64,000 nt of DNA. It comes from Spiribacter halobius. GTDB taxonomy: Bacteria > Pseudomonadota > Gammaproteobacteria > Nitrococcales > Nitrococcaceae. The notes under the pieces were generated by a model, which made no database searches, was not told the origin of the DNA, and saw nothing but the letters and a program-made list of their open reading frames with translations. Below, piece after piece: positions 1 through 9,984 of the stretch (within the stretch, counting starts at the first letter, position 1; every line of letters starts with the position of its first letter). A program made the position numbers and the translations under genes. The stretch lies in NCBI RefSeq assembly GCF_020883455.1, contig NZ_CP086615.1:1674001-1738000 (forward strand), given 5' to 3'.

Positions 1-509
1 ACCACACGGAAGTTCGAGAAGGCCTTCTGGCCCCAGCGCAGGAACTTGTAGCGTTCCTCGTTGCGCTTGAATTCGATCTTCGTGTTCAGGTCCAGCGCGT
101 TCGCGGTGCCGTAGTGGTCGACCATCACGGAGTGGTCGATCACGAGGTCCGCCGGCTCCAGCGGGTTGATCAGCTTGGGGTCGCCGCCGAGCTTCTGCAT
201 TGCGTCGCGCATGGCGGCGAGGTCCACCACCGCCGGCACGCCGGTGAAGTCCTGCAGGACGACCCGCGCCGGCATGAAGGCAATCTGCTCCTGGGACTTG
301 GTCTTCGGGTCCCAGTTGCACAGCGCCTCGATGTGCTCGGCGGTGACGTTCTGGCCGTCCTCCTTGCGCAGCAGATTCTCCAGCAGCACCTTCAGCGAGA
401 AGGGAAGGCGGTCGACGTCGTAGCGGTCCTTGAGGGCGTCCAGCCGGTAGATATCGTACTGCCGGCCTTTGACGTTCAGCGTCGAGCGGGCGTTGTAGGT
501 ATTGCTCAT
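1..509 (-). CDS. acnA: Aconitate hydratase A, N-terminal part
   Basis: The first 169 residues of an aconitase of the AcnA/IRP type, which interconverts citrate and isocitrate in the TCA cycle and glyoxylate shunt using a [4Fe-4S] cluster. The visible part includes RLPFSLKVLLENLLRKEDG and FMPARVVLQDFTGVPAVVDLA, both typical of the AcnA N-terminus, followed by DHSVMVDHYGTANALDLN. The cluster-ligating cysteines lie beyond the window edge. The start ATG has a clear GGGAGGA ribosome binding site upstream. It runs in the same direction as hflD and mnmA but 171 nt separate it from hflD; a TAGAAT hexamer at 640-645 (minus strand) could be its -10 box, without a good -35. Confidence 0.95.
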   Translation of the reverse strand, partial: MSNTYNARSTLNVKGRQYDIYRLDALKDRYDVDRLPFSLKVLLENLLRKEDGQNVTAEHIEALCNWDPKTKSQEQIAFMPARVVLQDFTGVPAVVDLAAMRDAMQKLGGDPKLINPLEPADLVIDHSVMVDHYGTANALDLNTKIEFKRNEERYKFLRWGQKAFSNFRV

Positions 510-680
510 CGGTCCTCCCGGTCCATTTGGCGGGTAGGGGCGGCCATCGATGCTCAGGGCCGGCACACCGATCCGTCTGCCCCGCAAGTCGTGTGTTCTG
601 CGGCTTCGGGGCGGCAGGCGCCAGCCCCGAGGCGCCCATATTCTACATGACGCACCGCGGAAGAGCAGCGCGCCGGGCCG

Positions 681-1301
681 TCAGTAGATGCGGGCGAGCT
701 CGCCGCGGGCGGCCTCGATGATGCCGCGTCGACCGATGATAAGCCGGAGCCGGCCGCCCCCCGATGCCCGCCAGAGGCTGGCGGCGCGCAGGGCCGCGAG
801 CAGCAGGCTGCGGATGAGCGCGGCGTTGTAGGGGTCCTCGAGATAGGCCTGATGGCCCCGCACCACGATGCGCGGGCGCAGCGGGCTGATGTTCTCCCGG
901 TAGAGCTCGCCGAGATTGCGCAGCACGCTGTCGTGGCTGACGCTCTCGAAGTACTCCGCCTGCTTGCTCGCCTGGGCGAGCCCGTCGATCACCCGTTGGA
1001 AGCGCTGCCGGTCGCGGCGCAGCTTACGCTCGAGCTGCATCACCGCCACCAGATAGCGCGTCAGCTCCATCTCCCGTGGCTGGGCGAGATGCTCCACCAG
1101 CAGCCGCAGCCCGGGCTCGAGGGCCCCGGGGCCGCCGTAGAGGTCGGCGACGGAGCCCTCCCACTGGTTCAGCAGGGCATGCAGGCAGGGCTCGATCCGC
1201 CGCCGCTCGCCCTGGCCGTGGGCGGCGATCTGGCGAACCTCGGAGAGCGCCTGTACCAGCCCGGCCAGCGCCAGCGCCTGCTCGCGCTCAGGCGACGCCA
1301 A
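681..1301 (-). CDS. hflD: High frequency lysogenization protein HflD homologue
   Basis: About 206 residues, close to the E. coli HflD length. The start is taken as TTG at 1301, because the protein then begins MASPEREQALALAGLVQAL, matching the LALAG N-terminus of the family, and a GGGGGAG site lies just upstream. The C-terminal half (SPLRPRIVVRGHQAYLEDP, then a run of alanine and leucine, then LIIGRRGIIEAARGELARI) is characteristic. HflD is a peripheral membrane protein known in E. coli for binding phage lambda CII; its housekeeping role is unclear. It overlaps the end of mnmA by 14 nt, the usual mnmA-hflD arrangement in gammaproteobacteria. Confidence 0.88.
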   Translation of the reverse strand: MASPEREQALALAGLVQALSEVRQIAAHGQGERRRIEPCLHALLNQWEGSVADLYGGPGALEPGLRLLVEHLAQPREMELTRYLVAVMQLERKLRRDRQRFQRVIDGLAQASKQAEYFESVSHDSVLRNLGELYRENISPLRPRIVVRGHQAYLEDPYNAALIRSLLLAALRAASLWRASGGGRLRLIIGRRGIIEAARGELARIY

Positions 1302-2415
1302 GGTCGGGCTCCCCCGCTGCCGGGTCCAGACGCCGCTCGATAACCCCGCCGCCGAGGCAACGGCTATCGTCGTAGAAGACCACCGACTGCCCCGGCGCCA
1401 GCGCACGCTGCGCATGCCGGAAGATCACCCGTGCACGGTCGCGCCCCCGCGGCACTACCCGGCAGGGCTGCAGTGGCTGGCGGTGCCGCACCCGCGCCAG
1501 GGCGTCGAGGGGCGCCCGCGGCGGTGCACCGCTGATCCAGTGCACGTCGCTGGCCTCCAGCGCGCCGGCCAGCAGCGCCGGATGGTCGTGCCCCTGGACC
1601 ACGATCAGGCGATTGCCGGTGAGGTCCTTGTCGAACACGTACCAGGGGGCGCCGCTGCGCTCGGCGCGCCCGCCGAGATCGAGCCCGCGCCGCTGCCCCA
1701 CGGTGTAGAAGGCAAGGCCACGGTGCTCCCCCAGCACGCTACCGTCGATATCGACGATGGGTCCCGGCTCGCGCGGCAGGTAGCGACCCAGGAACTCGGC
1801 GAAATCGCGCTCGCCGATGAAGCAGATACCGGTGCTGTCGGGCTTGTCGAAGTTGGCGAAACCCGCGGCATCCGCGCGCCGGCGGACCTCCGCCTTGCGC
1901 AGTCCGGCAAGCGGGAACACCGCCGCCTCCAGCTGCGCCTGGTCCAGGGCATGCAGGAAGTAGGTCTGGTCCTTGTTGCCGTCGGCGGCGCGCAGCAGCG
2001 TCCGCGCCCCGGGTCGGCCGCCGACCCCCGCGTAGTGGCCCGTGGCAATGCGCGTGGCCCCGAGCCGGCGGGCGTGGTCGAGAAAGGCGCGGAACTTGAT
2101 GTGCCGGTTGCAGAGGATGTCCGGATTCGGGGTCCGGCCGGCGCGGAACTCGGCGAGACACGCCTCGAACACCTGCTGGCGGTACTCGCGGGCGAAGTTC
2201 ACCCGGTGCAAAGGGATGCCGAGGGTGTCCGCGACCTGGCGTGCGTCCGCAAAATCCGCCTCGGCGCTGCACTCGGTGTCGCTGTCGTCGTCCTCCCAGT
2301 TCTTCATGAACAGACCCTGCACGTCGTGGCCCTGCTCGACGAGCAGGAGCGCGGCGACGGCCGAGTCCACGCCTCCGGAGAGACCGACGACGATGCTGTC
2401 CCTGGAAACCGCCAT
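1288..2415 (-). CDS. mnmA: tRNA-specific 2-thiouridylase MnmA
   Basis: A 375-residue enzyme that thiolates U34 of the tRNAs for Lys, Glu and Gln, receiving sulfur through the Tus relay. The ATP pyrophosphatase PP-loop GLSGGVDS is at residues 11-18. The two catalytic cysteines are present at C102 (DILCNRHIKF) and C198 (STGICFIGERDF), at nearly the same positions as in E. coli. An upstream in-frame ATG at 2466 exists, but the ATG at 2415 puts the PP-loop at the usual distance from the N-terminus. The ribosome binding site is weak. hflD follows with overlap, so the two are probably cotranscribed. Confidence 0.96.
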   Translation of the reverse strand: MAVSRDSIVVGLSGGVDSAVAALLLVEQGHDVQGLFMKNWEDDDSDTECSAEADFADARQVADTLGIPLHRVNFAREYRQQVFEACLAEFRAGRTPNPDILCNRHIKFRAFLDHARRLGATRIATGHYAGVGGRPGARTLLRAADGNKDQTYFLHALDQAQLEAAVFPLAGLRKAEVRRRADAAGFANFDKPDSTGICFIGERDFAEFLGRYLPREPGPIVDIDGSVLGEHRGLAFYTVGQRRGLDLGGRAERSGAPWYVFDKDLTGNRLIVVQGHDHPALLAGALEASDVHWISGAPPRAPLDALARVRHRQPLQPCRVVPRGRDRARVIFRHAQRALAPGQSVVFYDDSRCLGGGVIERRLDPAAGEPDLGVA

Positions 2416-2491
2416 GGTGTGCAGTGATCCGGCTGCCAATGCTGACCTGGCGCGGGAGCCTAGCACGGCAGGGCGTTCCGGTGCGGCAGGG

Positions 2492-2944
2492 TCAGGGAAG
2501 GTCCTGCAGCACCGCGAGCGGGTAGCGGGCGCCGGCGTCCAGATCGGCTATGACACGGCCGACCAGTGGGCTGCGCCAGCGTGGTCGTGCCGCTTTCAGT
2601 TCCTCCCGGGTAAGCCAGCGCACGGCCTCGATTTCCGCGTCCAGCTCAGCGTCGGGGATCCGCTCTACCGCGTGGGCGTAGAATGCCGTGCGCAGGAAGG
2701 TCTCTGCGCTGTTCGGGTGGCGCCAGCGGTACAGACCGATGATTGCCTCCGGCTCCACCCGCCAGCCGGTTTCCTCCCGGGCCTCCCTGATGGCCGCATC
2801 GACAAGGCTCTCCCGGTCCTCGAGATGACCGGCGGGCTGGTTCAGCACGCGGCGGCCATCGACATGTTCCTCAACCAGCAGCAGCCGGCCGTCGGTGTCC
2901 ACCGCCACCACGGCAACGGTGACGTGCGGTCGCCAGTCGCTCAT
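2492..2944 (-). CDS. nudJ: Nudix hydrolase, NudJ-type
   Basis: A 150-residue Nudix protein. The Nudix box runs from G39 (GHLEDRESL) to REAREETGW ending at W61, with all the glutamates needed for metal binding. Length and the N-terminal pattern HVTVAVVAVDTDGRLLLVEE fit NudJ, a thiamine pyrophosphate and nucleoside triphosphate pyrophosphatase in E. coli that commonly lies beside mnmA. The exact substrate cannot be read from sequence. Its start codon overlaps the LysR stop codon (ATGA), so it is translated from the same message as the LysR gene, and mnmA follows after 76 nt. Confidence 0.88.
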   Translation of the reverse strand: MSDWRPHVTVAVVAVDTDGRLLLVEEHVDGRRVLNQPAGHLEDRESLVDAAIREAREETGWRVEPEAIIGLYRWRHPNSAETFLRTAFYAHAVERIPDAELDAEIEAVRWLTREELKAARPRWRSPLVGRVIADLDAGARYPLAVLQDLP

Positions 2945-3939
2945 ATCGCATCCACCCCGTCGGAGGCGACGAAGACATTCTCACGGTGCGCCGGCCGGCT
3001 GCGGGCGGCGCTCTCCGGCTCTTCGAAGAAGTCGGGCTTCATGAGCTCGATGAAGCGCTTGGCCTGGGCGGAAAGAAACCGCCCACGCCGCACCATGACC
3101 CCATAGGTCCGCTTGGGGAAGATCTCTGGCAGCGAGCGCACGGCCACCCGCTCCTCGCCCGTGAGGCAGATATTGCTGACGATGGCGATACCGAATCCCA
3201 GCTCGACGTAGCGCTTGATGGTCTCCCAGCCGCCCACCTCCAGGCGAACCCGGTAGGGGATGCTGTGCTGCTGGAAGACGAGGCTGATGAGCCGCCAGGT
3301 GGTGAGCTGGCGCGGCGGCACGATGAGCTCGCCGCCGGCGAGGTCACGCAGGGAGATGACGTCCCGGCGGGCGAGGGGGTGGTCCTGCGGTGTGATCAGG
3401 GAAAGCCCGTAGGAATAGATGGCGCGATAGTTGACGTCGTCTGGCAGATCCAGCATCGAGCCGACGCCGAAATCCACCTCGTCCTGGCGCAGGGCCTCGC
3501 CGAGCTCGCGGCCCTGCAGGTTGTGCAGCTTGATGCGCACCCCCGGATGGGCCGCCATGTATCGGCGCAGCAGCTCCGGCAGCAGATACAGCGTGGTGGA
3601 CTCGCCGGCGGCGATGTCGAGGTGGCCACGGTCCACGCTGGCGCTGCGTTCGGCGAAACGGGTGGGCAGGGCGTCCACGCCCTCCACCAGCGGCTGGGCC
3701 AGCTCGTAGAGCCGCTCGCCGTCCGGCGTCAGCCGTATCCGCGGGCCCCGGCGCTCCAGCACGGTGATGCCGAGCTCGCGCTCAAGGGCCTGGACCTGCA
3801 GCGAGACTGACGGCTGGCTCAGGCCGAGCCGCTCGGCGGCGCGGGAGATGCTGCCGGCCTGGGCGGTGAAGCAGAACGCCCGCAGTTGCTTGAGGCGATC
3901 CTGGCGGTAGGGGGCACCGGTAACGGCTGGGGCACTCAT
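2941..3939 (-). CDS. LysR-family transcriptional regulator, CysB-like
   Basis: A 332-residue LysR regulator. The N-terminal winged helix-turn-helix covers about residues 14-75 (LKQLRAFCFTAQAGSISRAA, LSQPSVSLQVQALERELG) and a periplasmic-binding-type effector domain follows (about 100-305). The effector part (ETIKRYVELGFGIAIVSNI) resembles the CysB/Cbl subgroup, but the DNA-binding helix is generic and the gene lies next to aceA rather than cysteine genes. A role in controlling the divergent isocitrate lyase gene is therefore equally plausible. The last 20 residues are a non-conserved tail. The stop overlaps the nudJ start. Confidence 0.85.
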   Translation of the reverse strand: MSAPAVTGAPYRQDRLKQLRAFCFTAQAGSISRAAERLGLSQPSVSLQVQALERELGITVLERRGPRIRLTPDGERLYELAQPLVEGVDALPTRFAERSASVDRGHLDIAAGESTTLYLLPELLRRYMAAHPGVRIKLHNLQGRELGEALRQDEVDFGVGSMLDLPDDVNYRAIYSYGLSLITPQDHPLARRDVISLRDLAGGELIVPPRQLTTWRLISLVFQQHSIPYRVRLEVGGWETIKRYVELGFGIAIVSNICLTGEERVAVRSLPEIFPKRTYGVMVRRGRFLSAQAKRFIELMKPDFFEEPESAARSRPAHRENVFVASDGVDAI

Positions 3940-3962
3940 GGCAGCGGCTCAAGCATTGGGTA

Positions 3963-3988
3963 AATTCATAATAGATATTGTGTGAATT
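3963..3988. promoter_or_regulatory. Inverted repeat AATTCA-N14-TGAATT, possible LysR site
   Basis: Perfect 6-bp arms separated by 14 nt lie 24 bp upstream of the LysR start and immediately before the aceA -35 box. LysR regulators normally bind dyads in the shared divergent promoter region, so this is the best candidate operator. The spacing is at the long end for a single T-N11-A site, so the exact half sites remain uncertain. Confidence 0.4.
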
Positions 3989-3991
3989 GTA

Positions 3992-4020
3992 TTGTCAAAT
4001 GGTGCGGCGCGGCATACAGT
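3992..4020 (+). promoter_or_regulatory. Candidate sigma-70 promoter for aceA
   Basis: TTGTCA (3992-3997), a 17-nt spacer and TACAGT (4015-4020) form a good sigma-70-type promoter. It would start transcription near 4027 and leave a leader of about 280 nt before aceA. Confidence 0.5.
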
Positions 4021-4307
4021 CCGGGCAAGGCTGGCGTTCGCGGCATGCGAGCGCGCCTGCAGGGCCCGCGGACGGGCCGGCCCGCGCCTCGAACGGAGGT
4101 GGGGTCGACGGCCGTAGCGCGGCGTGGCGCCCCGCCTGGTAACCGGGCAGGCGGGGTCGACGGGGTGACAGGGCACCCCGGGGCCGGCCGGCGGCGCACA
4201 AAGGCGCCCGCATCGGCACAAAGGGAGCAAGCCACGCCCCCGACGACCGCCCCGGCAGCTGGCCGGGATTATCAGCGATATCCCGTAAGGGAGGCGAGAG
4301 ATCCATC

Positions 4308-5600
4308 ATGACCGAGCGCAAGAGCATCGAGCAGATCAAGCGTGACTGGGCCGAGAATCCGCGTTGGGCCGACGTCACCCGTCCGTACCCGGCCGAAGAG
4401 GTGGAGCGCCTGCGCGGCAGTGTGCACATCGACTACACCCTGGCGCGGCAGGGCGCCGAGAAGCTCTGGGGTAGCCTGCACGACGAGGAGATGGGCTACG
4501 TCAACGCCCTGGGCGCGCTGACTGGGAACCAGGCCATGCAGCAGGTCAAGGCCGGGCTCAAGGCCATCTACCTGTCCGGCTGGCAGGTGGCGGCGGACGC
4601 CAACTCCGCCCACACGATGTATCCGGACCAGTCGCTGTACCCGGTGAACTCCGTGCCGGCGGTGGTGGAGCGCATCAACAACTGCCTGCTGCGCGCCGAC
4701 GAGATCCACCATGCCGAGGGGGACGACAGCATCGACTGGCTGCAGCCCATCGTCGCCGACGCCGAGGCCGGCTTTGGTGGCGTGCTGAACGCCTTCGAGC
4801 TGATGAAATCCATGATCCGCGCCGGTGCCGCCGGTGTGCACTTCGAGGACCAGCTCGCCTCGGTCAAGAAGTGCGGCCACATGGGCGGCAAGGTGCTGGT
4901 GCCCACGCAGGAGGCGGTGCAGAAGCTGATCGCCGCGCGCCTGGCGGCCGACACCATGGATGCCCCGACGCTTGTGGTGGCGCGGACCGACGCCCTGGCG
5001 GCGGACCTCATCACCTCGGACGTCGATGAGTACGACGCCCCGTTCCTCACCACCGAGCGGACGGCCGAGGGCTTCTTCCGCACCAAGGCGGGTGAGGACC
5101 AGGCCATCGCCCGCGGGCTCGCCTATGCGCCGTATGCGGACCTCATCTGGTGCGAGACCGGCACGCCGGATCTCGGCTTCGCCCGGCGCTTCGCCGAGGC
5201 CATCCGGCGGGAGTTCCCGAACCAGATGCTGGCCTACAACTGCTCGCCCTCGTTCAACTGGAAGGGCAAGCTGGACGACGCCACCATCGCGAAGTTCCAG
5301 GACGAGCTGGCTGCGATGGGCTACAAGTTCCAGTTCATCACCCTGGCCGGCTTCCACAGCCTGAACCACTCCATGTTCCAGCTCGCCAAGGGCTACAAGG
5401 CGCGCCAGATGGCGGCCTACTCGGAGCTGCAGCAGGAGGAGTTCGCGGCCGAGAAGGACGGCTACACCGCGACCCGCCATCAGCGCGAGGTGGGTGCCGG
5501 CTACTTCGACCAGCTCACCCAGGTGATCCAGGGCGGCCAGTCATCGGTGACGGCCATGACCGGCTCCACCGAGGAAGAGCAGTTCAAGGTCGCCCAGTAG
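4308..5600 (+). CDS. aceA: Isocitrate lyase
   Basis: A 430-residue isocitrate lyase that splits isocitrate into glyoxylate and succinate, the first step of the glyoxylate shunt that allows growth on acetate and fatty acids. The catalytic signature KKCGH is at residues 187-191 with nucleophile C189, and [13 protein letters not shown] is intact. Length matches the short bacterial (E. coli-like) form. A GGAGGCGAGAG ribosome binding site precedes the ATG. The gene stands alone between a long leader and a strong terminator. Malate synthase is not in the window. The LysR gene upstream is the likely regulator. Confidence 0.97.
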   Translation: MTERKSIEQIKRDWAENPRWADVTRPYPAEEVERLRGSVHIDYTLARQGAEKLWGSLHDEEMGYVNALGALTGNQAMQQVKAGLKAIYLSGWQVAADANSAHTMYPDQSLYPVNSVPAVVERINNCLLRADEIHHAEGDDSIDWLQPIVADAEAGFGGVLNAFELMKSMIRAGAAGVHFEDQLASVKKCGHMGGKVLVPTQEAVQKLIAARLAADTMDAPTLVVARTDALAADLITSDVDEYDAPFLTTERTAEGFFRTKAGEDQAIARGLAYAPYADLIWCETGTPDLGFARRFAEAIRREFPNQMLAYNCSPSFNWKGKLDDATIAKFQDELAAMGYKFQFITLAGFHSLNHSMFQLAKGYKARQMAAYSELQQEEFAAEKDGYTATRHQREVGAGYFDQLTQVIQGGQSSVTAMTGSTEEEQFKVAQ

Positions 5601-5660
5601 CCGCGAGCGCCTTCCATCCCCGTCAGGGCCGTGCCATCCGTCGGATGGCACACTCCGCAG

Positions 5661-5692
5661 ACCCGGAACTCAAAAGGTTCCGGGTTTTTTTC
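5661..5692 (+). terminator. Rho-independent terminator of aceA
   Basis: A 9-bp perfect stem, ACCCGGAAC paired with GTTCCGGGT, with a 7-nt loop is followed by seven further T residues. It lies 60 nt after the aceA stop. Confidence 0.92.
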
Positions 5693-5712
5693 GCGCGCCG
5701 CCGGCGGCGCGC

Positions 5713-5826
5713 GAGTTGCAAGTTGCGAGTTGCAAGTGGCAAGTACAGAGGCCCCCTCTCGGAGCGCCTGCCGGCCCGTGACGGCGCCTTCCCCTCTTGC
5801 AACTTGCAACTTGCCACTTGCAACTC
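5713..5826. repeat. Inverted repeat built from TTGCAAG/GTTGCAAGT iterations
   Basis: Two 31-nt arms (5713-5743 and 5796-5826) match in 28 of 31 positions when one is reverse-complemented, and are separated by 52 nt. Each arm is itself a short tandem array of a 7-8 nt motif (GAGTTGCAAGTTGC, GAGTTGCAAGTGGC). It lies between the aceA terminator and the clpS promoter. The composition is unlike the surrounding sequence. No function is known to me; a similar construction with a different motif occurs at 21743-21880. Confidence 0.8.
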
Positions 5827-5854
5827 ATTCCTTGCCGCTCAGTAGTTCCCACCG

Positions 5855-5883
5855 TTGGCGGCATCACGCCGACCTTTTAGAAT
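5855..5883 (+). promoter_or_regulatory. Candidate sigma-70 promoter for clpS-clpA
   Basis: TTGGCG (5855-5860), a 17-nt spacer and TAGAAT (5878-5883) lie about 50 nt upstream of the clpS start. Confidence 0.6.
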
Positions 5884-5934
5884 CGGGATGTGATCCCCAT
5901 CTCCCGGTGTCCGAGCAGGGCAGACTGATCCGGT

Positions 5935-6261
5935 ATGAGTGACGAACGCGATCCGAAGCGTGAAGGTGACGACGGGCTCTCGGTCCAGGAGGCCGAGCCC
6001 AAGGTCAAGCAGCCCCCGCTGTACAGGGTGGTGCTGCTCAACGACGACTACACGCCGATGGAGTTCGTAGTGGAGGTCCTGCAGACCTTTTTCTACATGG
6101 ACCGCGGCAAGGCCACACAAATCATGCTTCACGTGCATACTCGGGGTAAGGGGATCTGCGGGGTATTCAGTCGTGACGTCGCCGAGACCAAGGTGGATCA
6201 GGTCAACGATTACGCCCGCGAGCACGACCACCCGCTGATGTGCACGATGGAACCGGCCTGA
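5935..6261 (+). CDS. clpS: ATP-dependent Clp protease adaptor ClpS
   Basis: A 108-residue adaptor that binds N-end rule substrates and hands them to the ClpA-ClpP protease. The conserved core is intact: [20 protein letters not shown], then [23 protein letters not shown], with the hydrophilic N-terminal extension needed for delivery. It is followed 80 nt later by clpA in the usual order. The two aminoacyl-tRNA-protein transferases nearby (bpt and aat) make the N-terminal destabilising residues that ClpS recognises, so the whole N-end rule pathway apart from ClpP is clustered here. Confidence 0.97.
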   Translation: MSDERDPKREGDDGLSVQEAEPKVKQPPLYRVVLLNDDYTPMEFVVEVLQTFFYMDRGKATQIMLHVHTRGKGICGVFSRDVAETKVDQVNDYAREHDHPLMCTMEPA

Positions 6262-6341
6262 GCGAGGAACCGGATACCGGCCACCGGGTCCAAGCGGTGG
6301 CAGTGACAGGTCACACGGCGGGGCAGACCAGGTAGACGCGC

Positions 6342-8618
<2,277 letters not shown>

Positions 8619-8630
8619 GGCAGCAGTGGC

Positions 8631-8650
8631 GGGGCGGCGATCGCCGCCCC
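8631..8650. terminator. 20-bp perfect palindrome between clpA and infA
   Basis: GGGGCGGCGATCGCCGCCCC lies between the convergent ends of clpA and infA. It can form a very stable hairpin on either strand but has no T-run, so it is a possible bidirectional terminator or mRNA end stabiliser rather than a classical intrinsic terminator. Confidence 0.45.
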
Positions 8651-8687
8651 GACGCGGGAATTCGGCAGGGAGGCCGGCGCTACGGTT

Positions 8688-8906
8688 TCAGCGGGCGCGG
8701 TAGACGATGCGCCCCTTGTTCAGGTCGTAGGGCGTGAGCTCCACGGTGACCTTGTCACCGCGCAGGATGCGAATATAGTGCTTGCGCATCTTGCCGGAGA
8801 TGTGAGCGGTCACGGTGTGGCCGTTCTCCAGCTCCACGCGAAACATGGTGTTGGGCATCACGTCCACGATGGTGCCCTGCATTCGGATATTGTCTTCCTT
8901 CGCCAT
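8688..8906 (-). CDS. infA: Translation initiation factor IF-1
   Basis: A 72-residue S1-like OB-fold protein, the canonical IF-1 length. [19 protein letters not shown] and [20 protein letters not shown] are nearly invariant in the family. IF-1 binds the ribosomal A site during initiation together with IF-2 and IF-3. It is convergent with clpA, as in E. coli. A good promoter with a palindromic spacer lies upstream. Confidence 0.98.
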   Translation of the reverse strand: MAKEDNIRMQGTIVDVMPNTMFRVELENGHTVTAHISGKMRKHYIRILRGDKVTVELTPYDLNKGRIVYRAR

Positions 8907-8958
8907 TCACCCTCTCTCGTATGGCCCCGGAATCTGGCTCTGTCATCACAGCCGCCCG

Positions 8959-8987
8959 ATTCTACCGGAGCGCTGGCTCCGGGCCAA
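8959..8987 (-). promoter_or_regulatory. Candidate infA promoter with palindromic spacer
   Basis: On the minus strand TTGGCC (8987-8982), a 17-nt spacer and TAGAAT (8964-8959) form a strong sigma-70-like promoter about 50 nt before infA. The spacer is itself an inverted repeat, CGGAGC-N4-GCTCCG, which could be an operator. Confidence 0.6.
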
Positions 8988-9129
8988 CGAAAGTCCTTGT
9001 CGAGAGTTGAGACTTCTACCTGAAGACCTTCTTGCGCCAGCCACGCCGCTGCACCTCGTCGGCGCGGTTACGGGCGTGCGGGGGAATTCCTCCTTCCGAT
9101 CCGCGAGGAAAAGGGCTGCTTCAGGCGCT

Positions 9130-9183
9130 CGTGCCAGGGGCGGAGTGCGGTGGCCCCTCCCGCCACTCCCCGTGCCTGGCACG
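9130..9183. repeat. Long imperfect hairpin between infA and bpt
   Basis: The outer arms CGTGCCAGG (9130-9138) and CCTGGCACG (9175-9183) pair perfectly; the interior carries a further imperfect GGAGTG/CACTCC pairing. This resembles an extragenic palindrome. It may also end transcription of the bpt-aat operon, although no T-run is present. Confidence 0.5.
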
Positions 9184-9267
9184 GCGGCAAGTCAGCCACG
9201 GGACCGCGGATCACCCCGCGTTGAACTCCTGTACCCGGATCTATCCCCGATTCAGGAATCTCCCGGC

Positions 9268-9984
9268 CTATTCCACCGCTTCCCAACCCTCCGGGGTGAA
9301 AACCTCGTGAGGCCGGAAGTCCGCCTTGTAGCTCATGCGCGGGCAGTCCTCGATCCAGTAGCCGAGGTAGAGCCAGTCGAGGCCGCGCCGTTGCGCCTCC
9401 TCGATCTGCATCAGAATCGCCAGCGTGCCGAGGCTGCGCCGGGGGAGATCCGGGTCGTAGAAGGTGTACACGGCGGAGAAGGCGCCGTCCGTGACGTCGG
9501 TGACCGCGACGCCGAGGAGGTCCTGGCCGGCGCGCAGCTCCAGAAATTCCGTATGGCACCAGTCGGCGGTCAGAAAGCGCCAGTAGAGATCCGGATCCGC
9601 ATCGTCCATGCCGCCGCCGGGGTGCCGGGCGCGGACGTAACGGGTATAGAGCGCATGGTGGGCGGGATCGAGCACACGGCCGCGGCTCCGCAGCCGGACG
9701 TCGTGGTTGTCGCGACGGCAGCGGCGGTGGCGACGACGGGGGCGGAACCGATGCACCGGCAGGCGCAGGCTGCGGCAGGCGGTGCAGCCGGGGCAGATCG
9801 GCCGGTAGATCTGCTCGCCGCTGCGCCGGAAGCCGTGGGCGAGAAGCTGGTCGTAGGCCGAGGAATCCAGCGGCAGGCGCGGATCCACGAAGCCGAGCCG
9901 CGCCGGGCGATCGCCGAAGTAGGGGCATTCGTGCAGCCCGGTTGGGAACAGGCGCACGCCCTCGCGGGCCAGCGTGTCCGTCAT
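9268..9984 (-). CDS. bpt: Aspartate/glutamate leucyltransferase (arginyltransferase family)
   Basis: A 238-residue member of the ATE1/Bpt family, which adds leucine from leucyl-tRNA to N-terminal Asp or Glu and so marks proteins for ClpS-ClpAP. The N-terminal cysteine motif CPGCTACRSLRLPV, the FYDPDLPRRSLGT segment and LYLGYWIEDCPRMSYKADFRP are diagnostic; the length fits the bacterial Bpt form. Its start overlaps the aat stop by 4 nt (ATGA), so the two N-end rule transferases are translationally coupled. Confidence 0.95.
   Translation of the reverse strand: MTDTLAREGVRLFPTGLHECPYFGDRPARLGFVDPRLPLDSSAYDQLLAHGFRRSGEQIYRPICPGCTACRSLRLPVHRFRPRRRHRRCRRDNHDVRLRSRGRVLDPAHHALYTRYVRARHPGGGMDDADPDLYWRFLTADWCHTEFLELRAGQDLLGVAVTDVTDGAFSAVYTFYDPDLPRRSLGTLAILMQIEEAQRRGLDWLYLGYWIEDCPRMSYKADFRPHEVFTPEGWEAVE

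Larger units (their letters stand above)
3940..4307. other. LysR-aceA divergent intergenic region
   Basis: This 368-bp gap has a markedly AT-rich core (about 3960-4000) in otherwise GC-rich DNA, which holds the putative regulator site and the aceA promoter annotated separately. The remaining roughly 290 nt would be an aceA leader. It contains a 9-bp perfect stem at 4130-4138/4148-4156 with a 9-nt loop and no following T-run, so it may be leader structure rather than a terminator. No coding sequence is supported here. Confidence 0.6.
8907..9267. other. infA-bpt intergenic region
   Basis: The 361-bp gap contains the infA promoter (8959-8987) and a long imperfect hairpin (9130-9183). E. coli has a tRNA-Ser gene beside infA; I found no tRNA here. 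No open reading frame with coding support is seen. Confidence 0.6.

Noticed and set aside
5713..5826. A CRISPR array
   Set aside because: The repeated units are 7-8 nt, directly adjacent and without spacers, and arranged as inverted arms. No cas genes occur in the window, and no other array-like pattern was seen.
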